A stretch of DNA of 64,000 bases from Panaeolus papilionaceus (lineage: Eukaryota > Basidiomycota > Agaricomycetes > Agaricales). Where the stretch lies: the NCBI GenBank assembly GCA_015501605.1, contig JADNRZ010000009.1, positions 1,240,001 through 1,304,000 on the forward strand, written 5' to 3'. A program made the position numbers and the translations under genes. Positions within the stretch are counted from its first letter, which is position 1. Each line of letters begins with the position of its first letter. Positions 1 to 9,805 of this stretch are shown in pieces. The notes below the pieces were generated by a model. That model was not told the DNA's origin and searched no databases. It was given only the letters and a program-made list of their open reading frames with translations.

Positions 1-657
1 TCTGTCGTCCTTTCGCGTTAATGTCGGGTCAAAGAAGAGAAACATACTGGCAATAGACACCCCGATGGTTGCCTGATGATGGATATGATTAACATGCGAG
101 TAAGTCCTGAATGGTGAGTTAGCGCGTCCTAACGCAGTGCGTGATCAAATGACCACAAGTTGTGGTCCACGACTGGATCTGACATATCTCCTGCTACTCA
201 GGCTATTAGTCGCCTGCTCTTGTGGCCCAGCACCTTGGCATTGTTCTTGGGCATTGTTATCACCCTAGGCGCTCCATTTGGGTAAGGCTTGGAACAAAGT
301 GAACCGCCGTGGTGATTCCGAAGTAATAGTCGCATATACACAGACGGTATTATGCTGAAATAAATGTTGAGAGGTGCAACAGTCAGCGCGCACGGCCAAG
401 ACCATGATTCGTTGGGGAAACCATAAAACCTGTCATGCGAGCGGTGGTGACTCGACAAAGAAGGCCACAACGTAATGAATATGAGCTTATTTTGCTGACG
501 GGTTCCTGATAATACAATTCAATTCAATAAAGAAATCTTTCTTAGGTACAAGTCCATTGTAAACGCAGCAGATCTTTCCAGGACACCAGCATACTGACAC
601 GTATCATAATTGTTGAATGTCCCAAATAATAGATGGAGAGAGCATGAGCCACTCTCT
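1..657. other. Intergenic, no gene recognised
   Basis: Only short unrelated open frames occur on both strands, none with a recognisable domain, signal peptide or convincing splice structure. The last part is the 3' flank of the AA9 gene. Nothing else is supported. Confidence 0.5.
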
Positions 658-2029
658 TTACAAGCATTGACTGTACTGTGGACGTGGAAGTCGCGTTTAG
701 CGCATGCTTATGACCACCAAAGCGCAAGTTACTCACATAGTCGTTGGATTTCGTGCACTTGTATGGTGAGACGCACACTGTGGGTCCGGAGTATCTAAAT
801 TATGGTTTAGTGCGATATAGAACCGGGCAGAACGTAGAGACGTACCCAATACCACCGCATTGTCCCCATTGTGGCACGGTTCCAGATGCTGGCGGTGCTG
901 TGGTGGCGGGCGGAGGAGTGGTGACTACGGTCGTGGTAGCGGGAGGTGGGTTGTTCGTGGTGACAGGAGGTGGGTTAGAGCCATTGCATGTGAAGACAGA
1001 AGGTCCAGGAATAGTGTAAGAACGTTGGCCGTTGTAAAGATTGTAGGAGACTCCAGGATCGGATCCTAGAGAAATAACGATTCAGCAATCAATCGAAAGA
1101 CAGAGTCACAGAACCTACCCTTGTAGGCACCAGGGAAGCTGACAGTGTTGGAGGGAGTAGTATTTCCGTTGCCGCTGATTCTGATTTGAGCACATTCCAT
1201 CTAACAGTAGATGTCAGCTGTAATAAACGACGACTTAGAAAAGAACATACATAGAATTGAGCGCCTGGGTAAGTCTGAGCAGCATGGAGAGCTTAAGTGA
1301 GTGTTAATAAGATTGCTGTTAAAAGAGAAAAAAGTAATTACCGATGAGCTCAACACGGAGAAGGTAGTCTCCAGGTGCGAGACATTGGGGGATGGTGAAA
1401 GAAACCTTTCCTTGGTTCTTAATCAGGCGTTCGACAGCCCATCCATTAGAGTCGAGACCGTCGTGATAGATCTTGAACCACTGGAGACCAGTGACATCCT
1501 GCTGAGTAGCACTGGGAACTTTAGCGCTGAAGAGTGAATTGAAGTCGTCAGCAAACATCATCACAGCATGTGCATGAAAGCTTACAGGTAAGCCAAGATA
1601 GGCCCATTATGCGATGGGTCAATGGGATCAGAGTGGTCGCCAGTTTTGCTTGTAAGCATGTAGTGCCATTGAGCGGTGACTTGTGCACCAGCTGGGACTG
1701 GAATGACAGTCTGTGAAACGGGTTGCTTGTAGGGATTAACACCGCCATTGCAGATGATATCCCTAGATGTGACGTCCATGATGGGCTAATGAGGGCAGTC
1801 AGTATATCGACAGTGGTTTCGTAGTTTGCATGCCCTACCCCGTTGTATTCCGGGACTCGAATACCATTCAAACGGCCTTGAGAAACGCCATTAACCAGGA
1901 GTTCCTAGTTTAATTGAGTACATGAGCGCGCAATCATTACAGAAACGAGAGCATTACCTGGAAGATGGTGTGGGCAGAGGCGCTGTTCAAGGTGACGGCA
2001 AGAGAAACAAGACCAAGAAAGAACTTCAT
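658..2029 (-). CDS. AA9 lytic polysaccharide monooxygenase with C-terminal CBM1 (secreted)
   Basis: Copper-dependent enzyme that oxidatively cleaves cellulose or related glucans outside the cell. The first exon encodes a 19-residue signal peptide ([19 protein letters not shown]) followed directly by HTIFQ, so the mature protein starts with the His of the copper histidine brace. The second brace histidine is in [10 protein letters not shown], and the axial Tyr region reads QFYMECAQI. A Thr/Pro-rich linker leads to a CBM1 (WGQCGGIGY...[16 protein letters not shown]). The coding sequence is split by several short introns; one interrupts CBM1 after the GG of Gly-Gly-Ile-Gly, another just before the last five residues YSQCL, which places the stop at 658. 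A TATA box lies 37 nt upstream of the ATG. The family is clear; regioselectivity cannot be read from the sequence. Confidence 0.93.
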
Positions 2030-2065
2030 AGTGTCTTGATTCCAAACGAATTCTCTCCGAGCAGA

Positions 2066-2072
2066 TTTTATA
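2066..2072 (-). promoter_or_regulatory. TATA box of the AA9 gene
   Basis: TATAAAA on the minus strand, 37 nt before the AA9 start codon, inside a GA/CT-rich leader. The spacing implies a very short 5' untranslated region, usual for strongly inducible secreted-enzyme genes in fungi. Confidence 0.55.
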
Positions 2073-2872
2073 CTCGAGCGTAACCAGCAATCGCATGAAC
2101 ATCGGGCCTAGGATCACGATGAAGGTCAATATTTGCAAAAACCCAAGACGAATTGCAGGGACCGTTGGGCACAAGCGACTTAGCAGGACTTGTCTTCGTC
2201 CATTTCGTTGGCCAGTGAGCGCGACGGTTTACCCAAAAGGGTGCGCGTAGTGGATCCACGGCTCTACACAATCCAATTGCAGAATTGACTCCGAAGGGAT
2301 TGAGTGGCATTTGGTACAGTCAATCTGGACTTGGCGGATCTTGGCTGGGCACAGTTTTACAAACACGTTTAACCGTGAAGTATCCGAGGTTTGGTCTGTG
2401 GCTTGCTATTGTGTATTGAGTTGATTTTTGCCTTATATGCGAAAAAGAAAGAAAAGTCAAGATTTCAAGCACGAATTCAAGAAGACTTCGCATTAATGAT
2501 AACTCTAGAAGAGCCTCCAAACTGTTGACTATAGTATTAAAAAAACCAGATTTAGTGTTCGTGTCGCCAGCGGTTGATTCCCCGCATGAGGATGTCGGTG
2601 TAACTTGACGTGGTCGGATAAAGTTCGTTTCCCCAGATTTTCCGCATGGTCCCTGCAGTTCTGCTGGGGGAAAGGGGTAAAACAGGCTACAGTAGATGAT
2701 CGGAGAGCGGTGTTTATTGTGTTCCGCTTGATAGTTGGATTCTGCATGAGGTATTTTGGGCTGACAGCAGGCCCGTAGTAGGGCTACATACCAACTTCCT
2801 AATGCTATTTGTGAAGCTTATTTTCAGGTGGAAACGGTTATGTTCCGTGTTTTCTGAAGACGAGTGTTGACG
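2073..2872. other. Intergenic, no gene recognised
   Basis: Upstream flank of the AA9 gene and 3' flank of VPS37. Small frames here have no recognisable similarity or codon structure. No repeat or RNA gene was seen. Confidence 0.5.
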
Positions 2873-3589
2873 TTAGTCCCTCCATATGACCTGACCCTGC
2901 GTCCACTTTTCGCTGAATAGTGCTCTCTTGTGATATATCTTGCGCGCTTCCCTAAAATGTTTCACGAATTCATCCACATCTTGACCGACCCTTGACGAGG
3001 AAGTAGCTGAAGCATCCGTAGGGATAGACGAGGATTGAACGAACGATGACGCCAGAGCTTCCGAGGCTTCATCTTGCGCCGTTATACTGTGACGTAGACG
3101 CATGAGGAGAAATTGGGGTGTAAATCGCTAATAAGTGTTGACTGGTTAGATTTTTCGGAGAAATGTGGTTGATAATGACATTACCTGATAAACTTCGCGT
3201 TGTTCCTTTTCCAGGTCCTTCCATCGAGCCTCCAGTTGCTTTGCCTCATCAAATGCATCCTTCGTCTCAGAGCGTAGATCGTACAATCTCTGCTGTAATG
3301 CCAAGTTGTTTTCTAACAGTATGATGGTGTTATCAACGTCATATACAACTATTATGTACACGCACGAGCAATTGCTTGGTTGGCCATCCCTAACTCTGCT
3401 TGGGACTTATACATCTCCTTGACATTCGACAGAGAATGGAATATCGCTTGAAAGTATGTAGGATCTGAAAGTAGATCCTCCAAGTCTTCTCGTCTATCAT
3501 CTGAATTAGATATCACTCATACCAATACAAGGTGACACTAACGACAAATGAGATAATTCAGGGAATTCTTGGAGTAATTGTGTGGCCAT
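2873..3589 (-). CDS. VPS37: VPS37-like ESCRT-I subunit (Mod(r) domain)
   Basis: Subunit of ESCRT-I, which sorts ubiquitinated membrane proteins into multivesicular bodies at endosomes. The predicted protein of roughly 200 residues begins MATQLLQEFPELSHLS, then has the charged coiled-coil part of the Mod(r) domain (NLALQQRLYDLRSETKDAF) and the C-terminal helical segment (DVDEFVKHFREARKIYHKRA) ending QVIWRD. Three short introns split it; the first follows HLS and uses a gttagt donor. The ATG at 3589 is the only one before the conserved N-terminus. It shares a 119-bp divergent promoter with RRP40. Family match is by pattern of the Mod(r) helix; fungal VPS37 is poorly conserved, so the exact orthology is slightly less certain than the domain. 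Confidence 0.8.
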
Positions 3590-3639
3590 GATGATGATGG
3601 GTTCAGTTCAAACTCTCAATTGGTGACGGATAAGCAGAG

Positions 3640-3671
3640 TGACGTCACGCACAACAAATTATCTCGCGAGA
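3640..3671. promoter_or_regulatory. Palindromic motifs TGACGTCA and TCTCGCGAGA in the VPS37/RRP40 divergent promoter
   Basis: The 119 bp between the two start codons contains a perfect CRE/ATF-type palindrome TGACGTCA (3640-3647) and, 14 nt on, the perfect 10-bp palindrome TCTCGCGAGA (3662-3671). Both are symmetric, as expected for elements serving both directions. CRE sites are bound by bZIP factors; the second motif is a known bidirectional-promoter element in animals, but its fungal reader is unknown to me. Confidence 0.5.
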
Positions 3672-3708
3672 ACCTTTTTGATGAGCATCAGCCAACTGAC
3701 AATTCCCA

Positions 3709-4558
3709 ATGTCTTCATCAACGACGATTGTATTCCCTGGCGATGATGTTCCTGCTCAACACGTAAATCTAAAACTTGGTCCAGGGTTGTTACAACTATC
3801 TTCAGGCTCATCAGTCATTGCAACGCGTGCAGGTACTCTAAATCACTCGACCAATAAAAGTAAATGGTGGATCGAAAACAACGCTCGAAGAGTGAGTAAC
3901 AACCATAAATCATTTAGACATAACAATAATTTTAACTGGCATGGCAGTATGTTCCAGCACCACAGGAATCTGTAATTGGAATTGTCATACAGAAAGTTGG
4001 TGAAGGTTATCGTGTTGATATAGGGTCAGCACATTATGCGGCCTTGGATGGCCTCGCTTTCGAAGGGGCCACAAAACGAAATAAACCCAACCTCAAGGTC
4101 AGAACTTAAATAGTTCATGTCACTCGTCTGACCCAAAATTCAGGTTGGCAGTTTAGTCTATGCACGTGTTTCTCTGGCCCACAAAGATATGGACCCCGAA
4201 CTAGAATGCTTCGACGCGCAAACAAGAAAAGCAGAGGGATTTGGAGAATTAAAGGGAGGATTCCTCGTCAAGTGCAGCTTAAAAATGTGCAGGGAGTAAG
4301 TTATATTGCAATTTTTTTTCCGTTGGCCTTTGAATTGACATTTTCAGCCTGATGGATGCTAACCATTTCCTTTTGCCATTGATTGGAGGTAAATTTCCCC
4401 TTGAAGTCGCTGTCGGATTAAACGGTCGTGTATGGGTCTGCGGCAAGGAGATGAAGCACACTATTGCTCTAGCCCGCTGTATAGAAGCTGCAGATCCTGA
4501 TGGTCTAGGGATGGACGCTCAACGGCTTAAACTTTTTCTTGACACTTTGGATATTTGA
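3709..4558 (+). CDS. RRP40: Exosome complex component RRP40 (EXOSC3)
   Basis: Cap subunit of the RNA exosome, contributing S1 and KH RNA-binding domains for 3'-5' RNA decay and rRNA processing in nucleus and cytoplasm. The N-terminal domain starts MSSSTTIVFPGDDVP with LGPGLLQ; the S1 region contains VIGIVIQKVGEGYRVDIGS and VGSLVYARVSLAHKDMDPEL; the KH region contains KFPLEVAVGLNGRVWVCG followed by a terminal helix. The predicted size of about 240 residues fits the family. Introns follow NNARR and KPNLK, with a third in the region after KCSLKMCR. It is divergent from VPS37 and convergent with EAF6 (97 bp between the stops). Confidence 0.92.
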
Positions 4559-4655
4559 CGAAGGTGTGTGTCAAGTCAGGGTAAGGGTTTAATTATTCCT
4601 CATGGAAATTACATAGAATCCGCAATATCATACATACCACCTCTACAACAAAGTC

Positions 4656-5335
4656 TCAATCGTCGTCAACTACGCGCGCCCGTTTAGTTGGTCGTCTACC
4701 CAAACCCCCGCCAGCATGGGTTGATTCTTCGTCGCTATCTCCTGCACTTCTATGGCCCATGCTAGCGCGCTTCCTGCGCTGAAATTCGCGATCCTTGGCC
4801 TTCTTGGTGTTATGCAGCGATATTTCTTGCGTACGGGTGGCAGCAGGAAGAACAACGGTAGTCAGACCAGGCGTTGGTGCTTTGACATATTCCTCATTGG
4901 TCGCTGTAGATTCTTCACCTTCACCCATCATATCCAGCGACTAGTTTATTGTCAATGTGCAATATTACTTTGAAAAACGAAGCACATACTTTATGAACAG
5001 TTAAACTACTATTTGAAAAAATGCGGTCATTGTCGTGGATTTCGTTTTTGCGACGCCCACCAGTTTGATTCTTCAAATAGTTTTCAAAACCTTGAATGAT
5101 ATTTCCTCCACTATGCGCAGCCGTCTCCGTAAGATAATTGGCTTCCAGATTATAGATTTGGACCTCTATTTGTGCCTGCAAATTAATTAGTTGAAGTCGA
5201 AGAGTAATGCTAAACATGAATAACCAATTGCTTGTCCGTAGCTCGTTTCTTAGGCAGTGCCTGTGTAAGTTCCTTCTTTAATGCTTCATATCGTGCACGT
5301 TCCTCTGGAGTTGGTATTGAATTGTTGTCAGACAT
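4656..5335 (-). CDS. EAF6: EAF6-like subunit of NuA4 histone acetyltransferase
   Basis: Small coiled-coil subunit of the NuA4 (and related) histone acetyltransferase complexes in the nucleus. The protein of about 190 residues begins MSDNNSIPTPEERARYEALK; the conserved core is the helix QIEVQIYNLEANYLTET followed by GNIIQGFENYLKN, the hallmark of EAF6/MEAF6. The C-terminal half is low complexity and basic (REFQRRKRAS, RRPTKRARVVDDD), a probable nuclear localisation signal. Introns follow the Lys-Gln-Leu before the core helix and the segment ending TVHK. It shares a 193-bp divergent promoter with RPT5. Confidence 0.88.
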
Positions 5336-5453
5336 AGCTGTGTATTGGAGAGGCTAGGAGGCTATCATAGGTGGTTCTGCATTTAAGTCAGAGCTGAGTT
5401 TGAGTCTACAATGAGCTTAATCACTCATTGTTTGACTATGTTTGCCAAAGAGG

Positions 5454-5467
5454 GACGCGTACGCGTC
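5454..5467. promoter_or_regulatory. 14-bp palindrome with two MluI cell-cycle-box cores, EAF6/RPT5 promoter
   Basis: GACGCGTACGCGTC is a perfect palindrome holding two abutting ACGCGT hexamers, between the divergent EAF6 and RPT5 starts. ACGCGT is the MCB element recognised by MBF (Mbp1/Swi6 family) in fungi. Control of these genes by it is inference. Confidence 0.5.
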
Positions 5468-5528
5468 AGATGGTAGACTACTGGTAATCTCAGTCACCTA
5501 CACATCTCTTTAACTCTTTTCCATACAA

Positions 5529-7166
5529 ATGTCTTCAGCACCTCCGCCATCTAACCCCCGAACAATTCAGAGAAGAAGGATGTTCCACCATCGTCCGAAG
5601 CAGCACCTTCACAGGGCGTCGCAGATATGGACGTCACCCCCGAGGCACCCGTCGAGGAAACCTGGGACGATATTCCTGAAGACATTCTAGCATTGAGCAC
5701 AGATGAAATCATGACAAGAACACGGTTAATTGAAAACGACATAAAGGTTCTTTTGGATCATGATTTATAGCATTAAGTATTGACCCATGTCTAGGTTATG
5801 AGATCAGAACGAGGTCGTCTACAGCACGAGCAAAGCGTCATGAAGGAGAAAATCCGAGATAACGCTGAGAAGATTAAACAGAACAAGGTTCTACCTTATC
5901 TTGTGGCAAACGTGGTCGAGGTATTTCGAATCTCATCTCTCAGCAACTTCGTCTCACATAGACCAAAGATTCTAGACGTTGACCCTGAGGTGGAAGAGGA
6001 TGGCGCAAATCAAGATCTGGATTCTATGCGCAAAGGGAAATGTGCAGTTATTAAAACATCCACCAGACAAACAGTGTTCCTCCCCTTAATTGGCCTTGTT
6101 CCAGCGGAGAAGTTAACACCAGGAGATTTAATCGGTGTTAACAAGGACTCGTACCTGGTGCTCGATACCCTGCCCGCTGAAATTGACTCCCGAGTAAAGG
6201 CTATGGAAGTGGACGAACGTCCGACGGAAAAGTACACCGATATCGGAGGACTAGAGAAGCAGATCGAAGAGCTCGTCGAAGCGATCGTTTTACCTATGGA
6301 ACAAGCAGACAAATTCAAGACCCTTGGTATTAAACCACCGAAAGGTTGTTTGATGTACGGCCCACCTGGTATGTCATGCCTACGGCTTTTAGGACGCTAT
6401 AATGACCCCAAAATGCAGGAACTGGGAAGACACTGCTTGCCCGTGCTTGCGCTGCCTCCACGAAGGCGTGCTATCTAAAACTGGCCGGCCCTTCTCTCGT
6501 GCAAATGTTTATCGGTGATGGAGCCAAACTCGTTCGTGATGCCTTTGCTTTAGCCAAGGAGAAAGCTCCTGCTATTATTTTCATCGATGAATTGGACGCC
6601 ATTGGTACTAAACGGTTCGATTCAGACAAGAGTGGTGACCGTGAAGTGCAACGCACCATGTTGGAGTTGCTGAACCAGCTAGATGGATTCGGTAGTGATG
6701 AGCGCATTAAGGTATGATTAATGAATCCTATATGAGTATGCTACATTTTGGGGTTCTGATTCTTTCCCAAAAGGTTATCGCAGCCACCAACAGAATTGAT
6801 ATCCTTGACCCTGCCCTCCTGCGATCTGGTCGTCTTGATCGCAAAATCGAATTCCCATTGCCCAACGAGGTTGCTCGCGCGCGTATTCTTCAAATCCATT
6901 CAAGAAAAATGACGACATCATCAGATGTGAACTACGACGAGTTGGCAAGAAGCACTGACGAATTTAACGGTGCACAGCTTAAAGCTGTCTGCGTGGAGGC
7001 AGGTATGATTGCACTTCGTGAAGGCGCAACGAAGCTATCGCACGAGCATTTCTTGAGTGGTATTTCCGAAGGTGTGTTCAATTCCTATAGCCTCTTCTTT
7101 TCATTCAGCTAAAACCGTATTTTAGTGCAAAGCAAGAAGAAGAATAACCTTATGTATTTCGCTTAG
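5529..7166 (+). CDS. RPT5: 26S proteasome regulatory ATPase RPT5 (PSMC3/6A)
   Basis: AAA ATPase of the proteasome 19S base that unfolds substrates. It is nearly superimposable on RPT5: coiled coil [20 protein letters not shown] region [13 protein letters not shown], Walker A GPPGTGKT (rebuilt across an intron at 6371), pore-loop region [10 protein letters not shown], Walker [18 protein letters not shown], and arginine-finger region [11 protein letters not shown]. It ends LMYFA, a C-terminal HbYX-type tail that docks into the 20S ring. Four or more introns. The first exon is odd: the ATG at 5529 (MSSAPPPSN) is one base out of frame with the conserved N-terminal segment ([11 protein letters not shown]) that follows a C5 run at 5555-5559. 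An in-frame ATG at 5627 would give a shorter protein. The stop overlaps the stop of the next gene on the other strand. Confidence 0.93.
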
Positions 7167-7689
7167 AGTCGCGCCTCCATTTCTCTCCTTGCATCCGTTG
7201 TGACCCCGTCCATGACATGTATACTATTGGCCGTTTGTGTAGAATCATAATATGGAAGCTTTCCCTCCAGGTCCAGTAGCATCCTCTTAATGGCAACTGA
7301 CTCAACAAAATAGCCACTCGACGGAGAGCTTAGCTTGCTTGCCAAAGCTAATCGGATACATTGCGTGATGGGGTGAGAAGAGGAAAATCCTGATTCGGAA
7401 TACTTGATCACTCGTTCTGCTTGCAACAATGCTGATGCTTAAGATCGTCAGGCCACCCAGAAGCCTGAAAAATGGCACTTCTACTGCTCCCTCTAATCTC
7501 ATCCATGCCCCACTTCTTTTCTTTACTCGTTTGCTCCAACCTCCACGTCTACGTTGCAGGTTATCGGCCACTTTCTCTCGTCTGCCGTTACTAACAACGA
7601 TTCAGCAAGAAATATTTCGACCTGTCTGAGGTTGCTACCTACGGCAGAATTGAATTAAGCTTAGGCACTTACTCAATGTCCTCGGTCAT
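7163..7689 (-). CDS. Small protein of unknown function
   Basis: I do not recognise the family. A consistent four-exon model gives about 116 residues: start MTEDI, an acceptor at a tandem ccgtaggtag giving DNLRQVEIFLAESLL, then TWRLEQTT, then a long last exon from LLQAERVIKYSESG to [12 protein letters not shown]. The last intron has a good branch site (ctgac) 12 nt before its AG. The protein is mostly helical and polar with no signal peptide or membrane segment. Its stop codon (7165-7163) overlaps the RPT5 stop by 4 bp, and its start lies 93 bp from the divergent F-box gene. The exon model is inferred; the last exon is the best supported. Confidence 0.55.
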
Positions 7690-7782
7690 CGTGAGGCTTT
7701 TCTACTTACTTCCGCCTGTCCGAAAGATTCTTCTTCTCATCGAGGCAATGTCCGTCTCTAGGTCAAGGCGGCAGCGACTGCT

Positions 7783-9414
7783 ATGCCTTCGCGTCCATCT
7801 CATGTCCTCCTGTCATCTCTACAGACTCCTTTGCACGAACCGCGCTTGATGCATACCTTTTCTCAAGACTTTCATCCAACAGGCGTCCACTCTTTACCTG
7901 TGGAGCTGCTTTCTAGAATATTTATTCTAGGAGCGTCAGTTACACACGGAAGCGAAGAGTCGCCATTTTTGTTGAAACCTGATCCAAACCACAATGCAGC
8001 AGACCCTTCAAGTTTTGCAGTGATAGTATCGCATGTATCGCATCACTGGCGCCAGGTGGCACTTCATACCCACGTTTTGTGGAATGCGCTGCATTTTCGA
8101 GAGCTTTCGCACATCTCTCGTGGAGAGACATTCATCGCTCGTGCTTCGAGGTCGACTTCCTACGTCCTCAACATCTTGGTCGACACAGTGTCAGAAGAGG
8201 ATCATACACCAGGTGTCACGCTCTATATCGAAGAGATCTGCGCCATCTTCGAACTCATCATTCCCCGTGTGTCGCGCTGGCGAGCTTTCCATCTCAAGGT
8301 TTGTGACAACCAATGTAAAGTGCAAGCGCGAAAGTATCTCGGGAGTTGTGGACCTGCACCCCACCTCGAAACTCTGCAGCTATATCACTTCGAAAACTAC
8401 GTAACATCGCAAAGACTCTACCTCGCCACCTATCGACCTCCGGTGGCCGTTTTCAGCAACACGTTGCCCTGCCTCAAGCATGTCTCCTTAATCGGTGTCA
8501 ATCTTCAATGGGCTACGAGTCCTTATCTGAAGAATCTGCACAATCTCGAACTAGCACTTCATTTGGACAACATTCGACCTCCCTACCATTGGTGGGACGA
8601 AATGCTTCGTTCTAGCCCACATTTGAAGAATTTGTGCCTCCACTATTCCGGTCCCCGAGAAGCCACGGGGGATCCAAACCTGGCTTGGAAGAGTGTCGGC
8701 GAGAAAATTCGTTTAGAAGAGCTAGAAGAGCTGCGTCTGACGGATCTCGACCCCGACTATCTTTGCAAACTGATGAAGCGACTTGCGGTGCCTAATGTTA
8801 GGAGACTCGAATTAGAGCTTCCGGACCAGGATTTCACCGACTTTATGGACTTGCTGATTGACGGGTCAAGCGAGGTGCAGGATGACTTGGAGAATACGAG
8901 GATGGAGTCCCCAGTGCCGAATATCAGCGGTCTTCAATTCCTCACCGTTCATGCGTTGGAGTGCAACGTCGAGGCATGGAATCGGTTTCTTTATGCGTGT
9001 TCAGGGCTTCATGGGTTAGAGGTTGACTTCTCTCGAGTGGGAAGCCAGTTTTGGGAGGTTTTTACGGCACAGTCGAAGACGCCGAAACTGTTGTTACCAC
9101 GTTTGGAAACGTTCAGGTTGTGTGGGGTGTCGGGGGAACAGGTCTCCCTTGCACTAAAGAAGCGGGTAGAAGACTTCCGAGATGAACCAATGGCTACCGA
9201 GTGTTGGATTGTTAGGTGGAGCGAGAAGAGACTGGGTCGCGACCCTGAGATGGACAAACTAGTCAAAGCCGGTCACTGGTCAAATCGAACTCGGCCTGAG
9301 GGATCTGAAAGCTCACGAAATATTTTGATCGAGACATTTTACGATGAAGACGACGAAGATGACGATGAAGATGATTTAGAGGAGGCGGAGGAGGACGCTG
9401 AACCTGACCAGTGA
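7783..9414 (+). CDS. F-box protein with leucine-rich-repeat-like region and acidic tail
   Basis: Likely substrate receptor of an SCF ubiquitin ligase. The single uninterrupted exon encodes 543 residues. An F-box-like segment lies at about residues 34-95 (HSLPVELLSRIFILGA, then VSHVSHHWRQVALHT and LWNAL), the pattern seen in the large basidiomycete F-box family. The middle (about 190-430) has repeated leucine-spaced segments such as LKHVSLIGVNLQW, LHNLELALHL and LEELEELRLTDLD that look like degenerate leucine-rich repeats. The final 25 residues are almost all Asp/Glu. Lack of introns is unusual among its neighbours. The substrate cannot be inferred. Confidence 0.78.
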   Translation: MPSRPSHVLLSSLQTPLHEPRLMHTFSQDFHPTGVHSLPVELLSRIFILGASVTHGSEESPFLLKPDPNHNAADPSSFAVIVSHVSHHWRQVALHTHVLWNALHFRELSHISRGETFIARASRSTSYVLNILVDTVSEEDHTPGVTLYIEEICAIFELIIPRVSRWRAFHLKVCDNQCKVQARKYLGSCGPAPHLETLQLYHFENYVTSQRLYLATYRPPVAVFSNTLPCLKHVSLIGVNLQWATSPYLKNLHNLELALHLDNIRPPYHWWDEMLRSSPHLKNLCLHYSGPREATGDPNLAWKSVGEKIRLEELEELRLTDLDPDYLCKLMKRLAVPNVRRLELELPDQDFTDFMDLLIDGSSEVQDDLENTRMESPVPNISGLQFLTVHALECNVEAWNRFLYACSGLHGLEVDFSRVGSQFWEVFTAQSKTPKLLLPRLETFRLCGVSGEQVSLALKKRVEDFRDEPMATECWIVRWSEKRLGRDPEMDKLVKAGHWSNRTRPEGSESSRNILIETFYDEDDEDDDEDDLEEAEEDAEPDQ

Positions 9415-9805
9415 AGATTATGTATGAACAGCGGTTTATATTTTTTTTGGGATATTGGAACACGGGGAAACTTATCATTCAGTTCAAATCTATGGATATT
9501 ACACATGTACATGGCTTATGGACATTATACATTTTGATTACATTAGCTATCACGAAATGAATTTCTTTTTATTTTATTTTATGGGAGTTGTTGAAAGCAA
9601 TGCAAAGAAGCGCTGAAAAGAACACCCATTTATGGAAATAGATAAGATGAAAGATGTAGATTTTAAAAAGTTGAACGGGCCGCATAATTTTTGATCTTTT
9701 GAATCTTCTTCATTTACTTTACAGCTGCCTACAACTTGCTTGGGTCAGTTAAAATATCGTTCACGACAAGCATTTTTTTCAAAAAAAGCTGTGAAAAGCT
9801 ATAAA
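9415..9805. other. Intergenic region between F-box gene and MDN1
   Basis: AT-rich 391 bp containing T-rich stretches and the presumed terminator of the F-box gene and promoter of MDN1. No gene or clear motif was seen. Confidence 0.5.

Noticed and set aside
8033..8615. Overlapping plus-strand frames inside the F-box gene
   Set aside because: They are alternative frames of a clear 543-codon gene.
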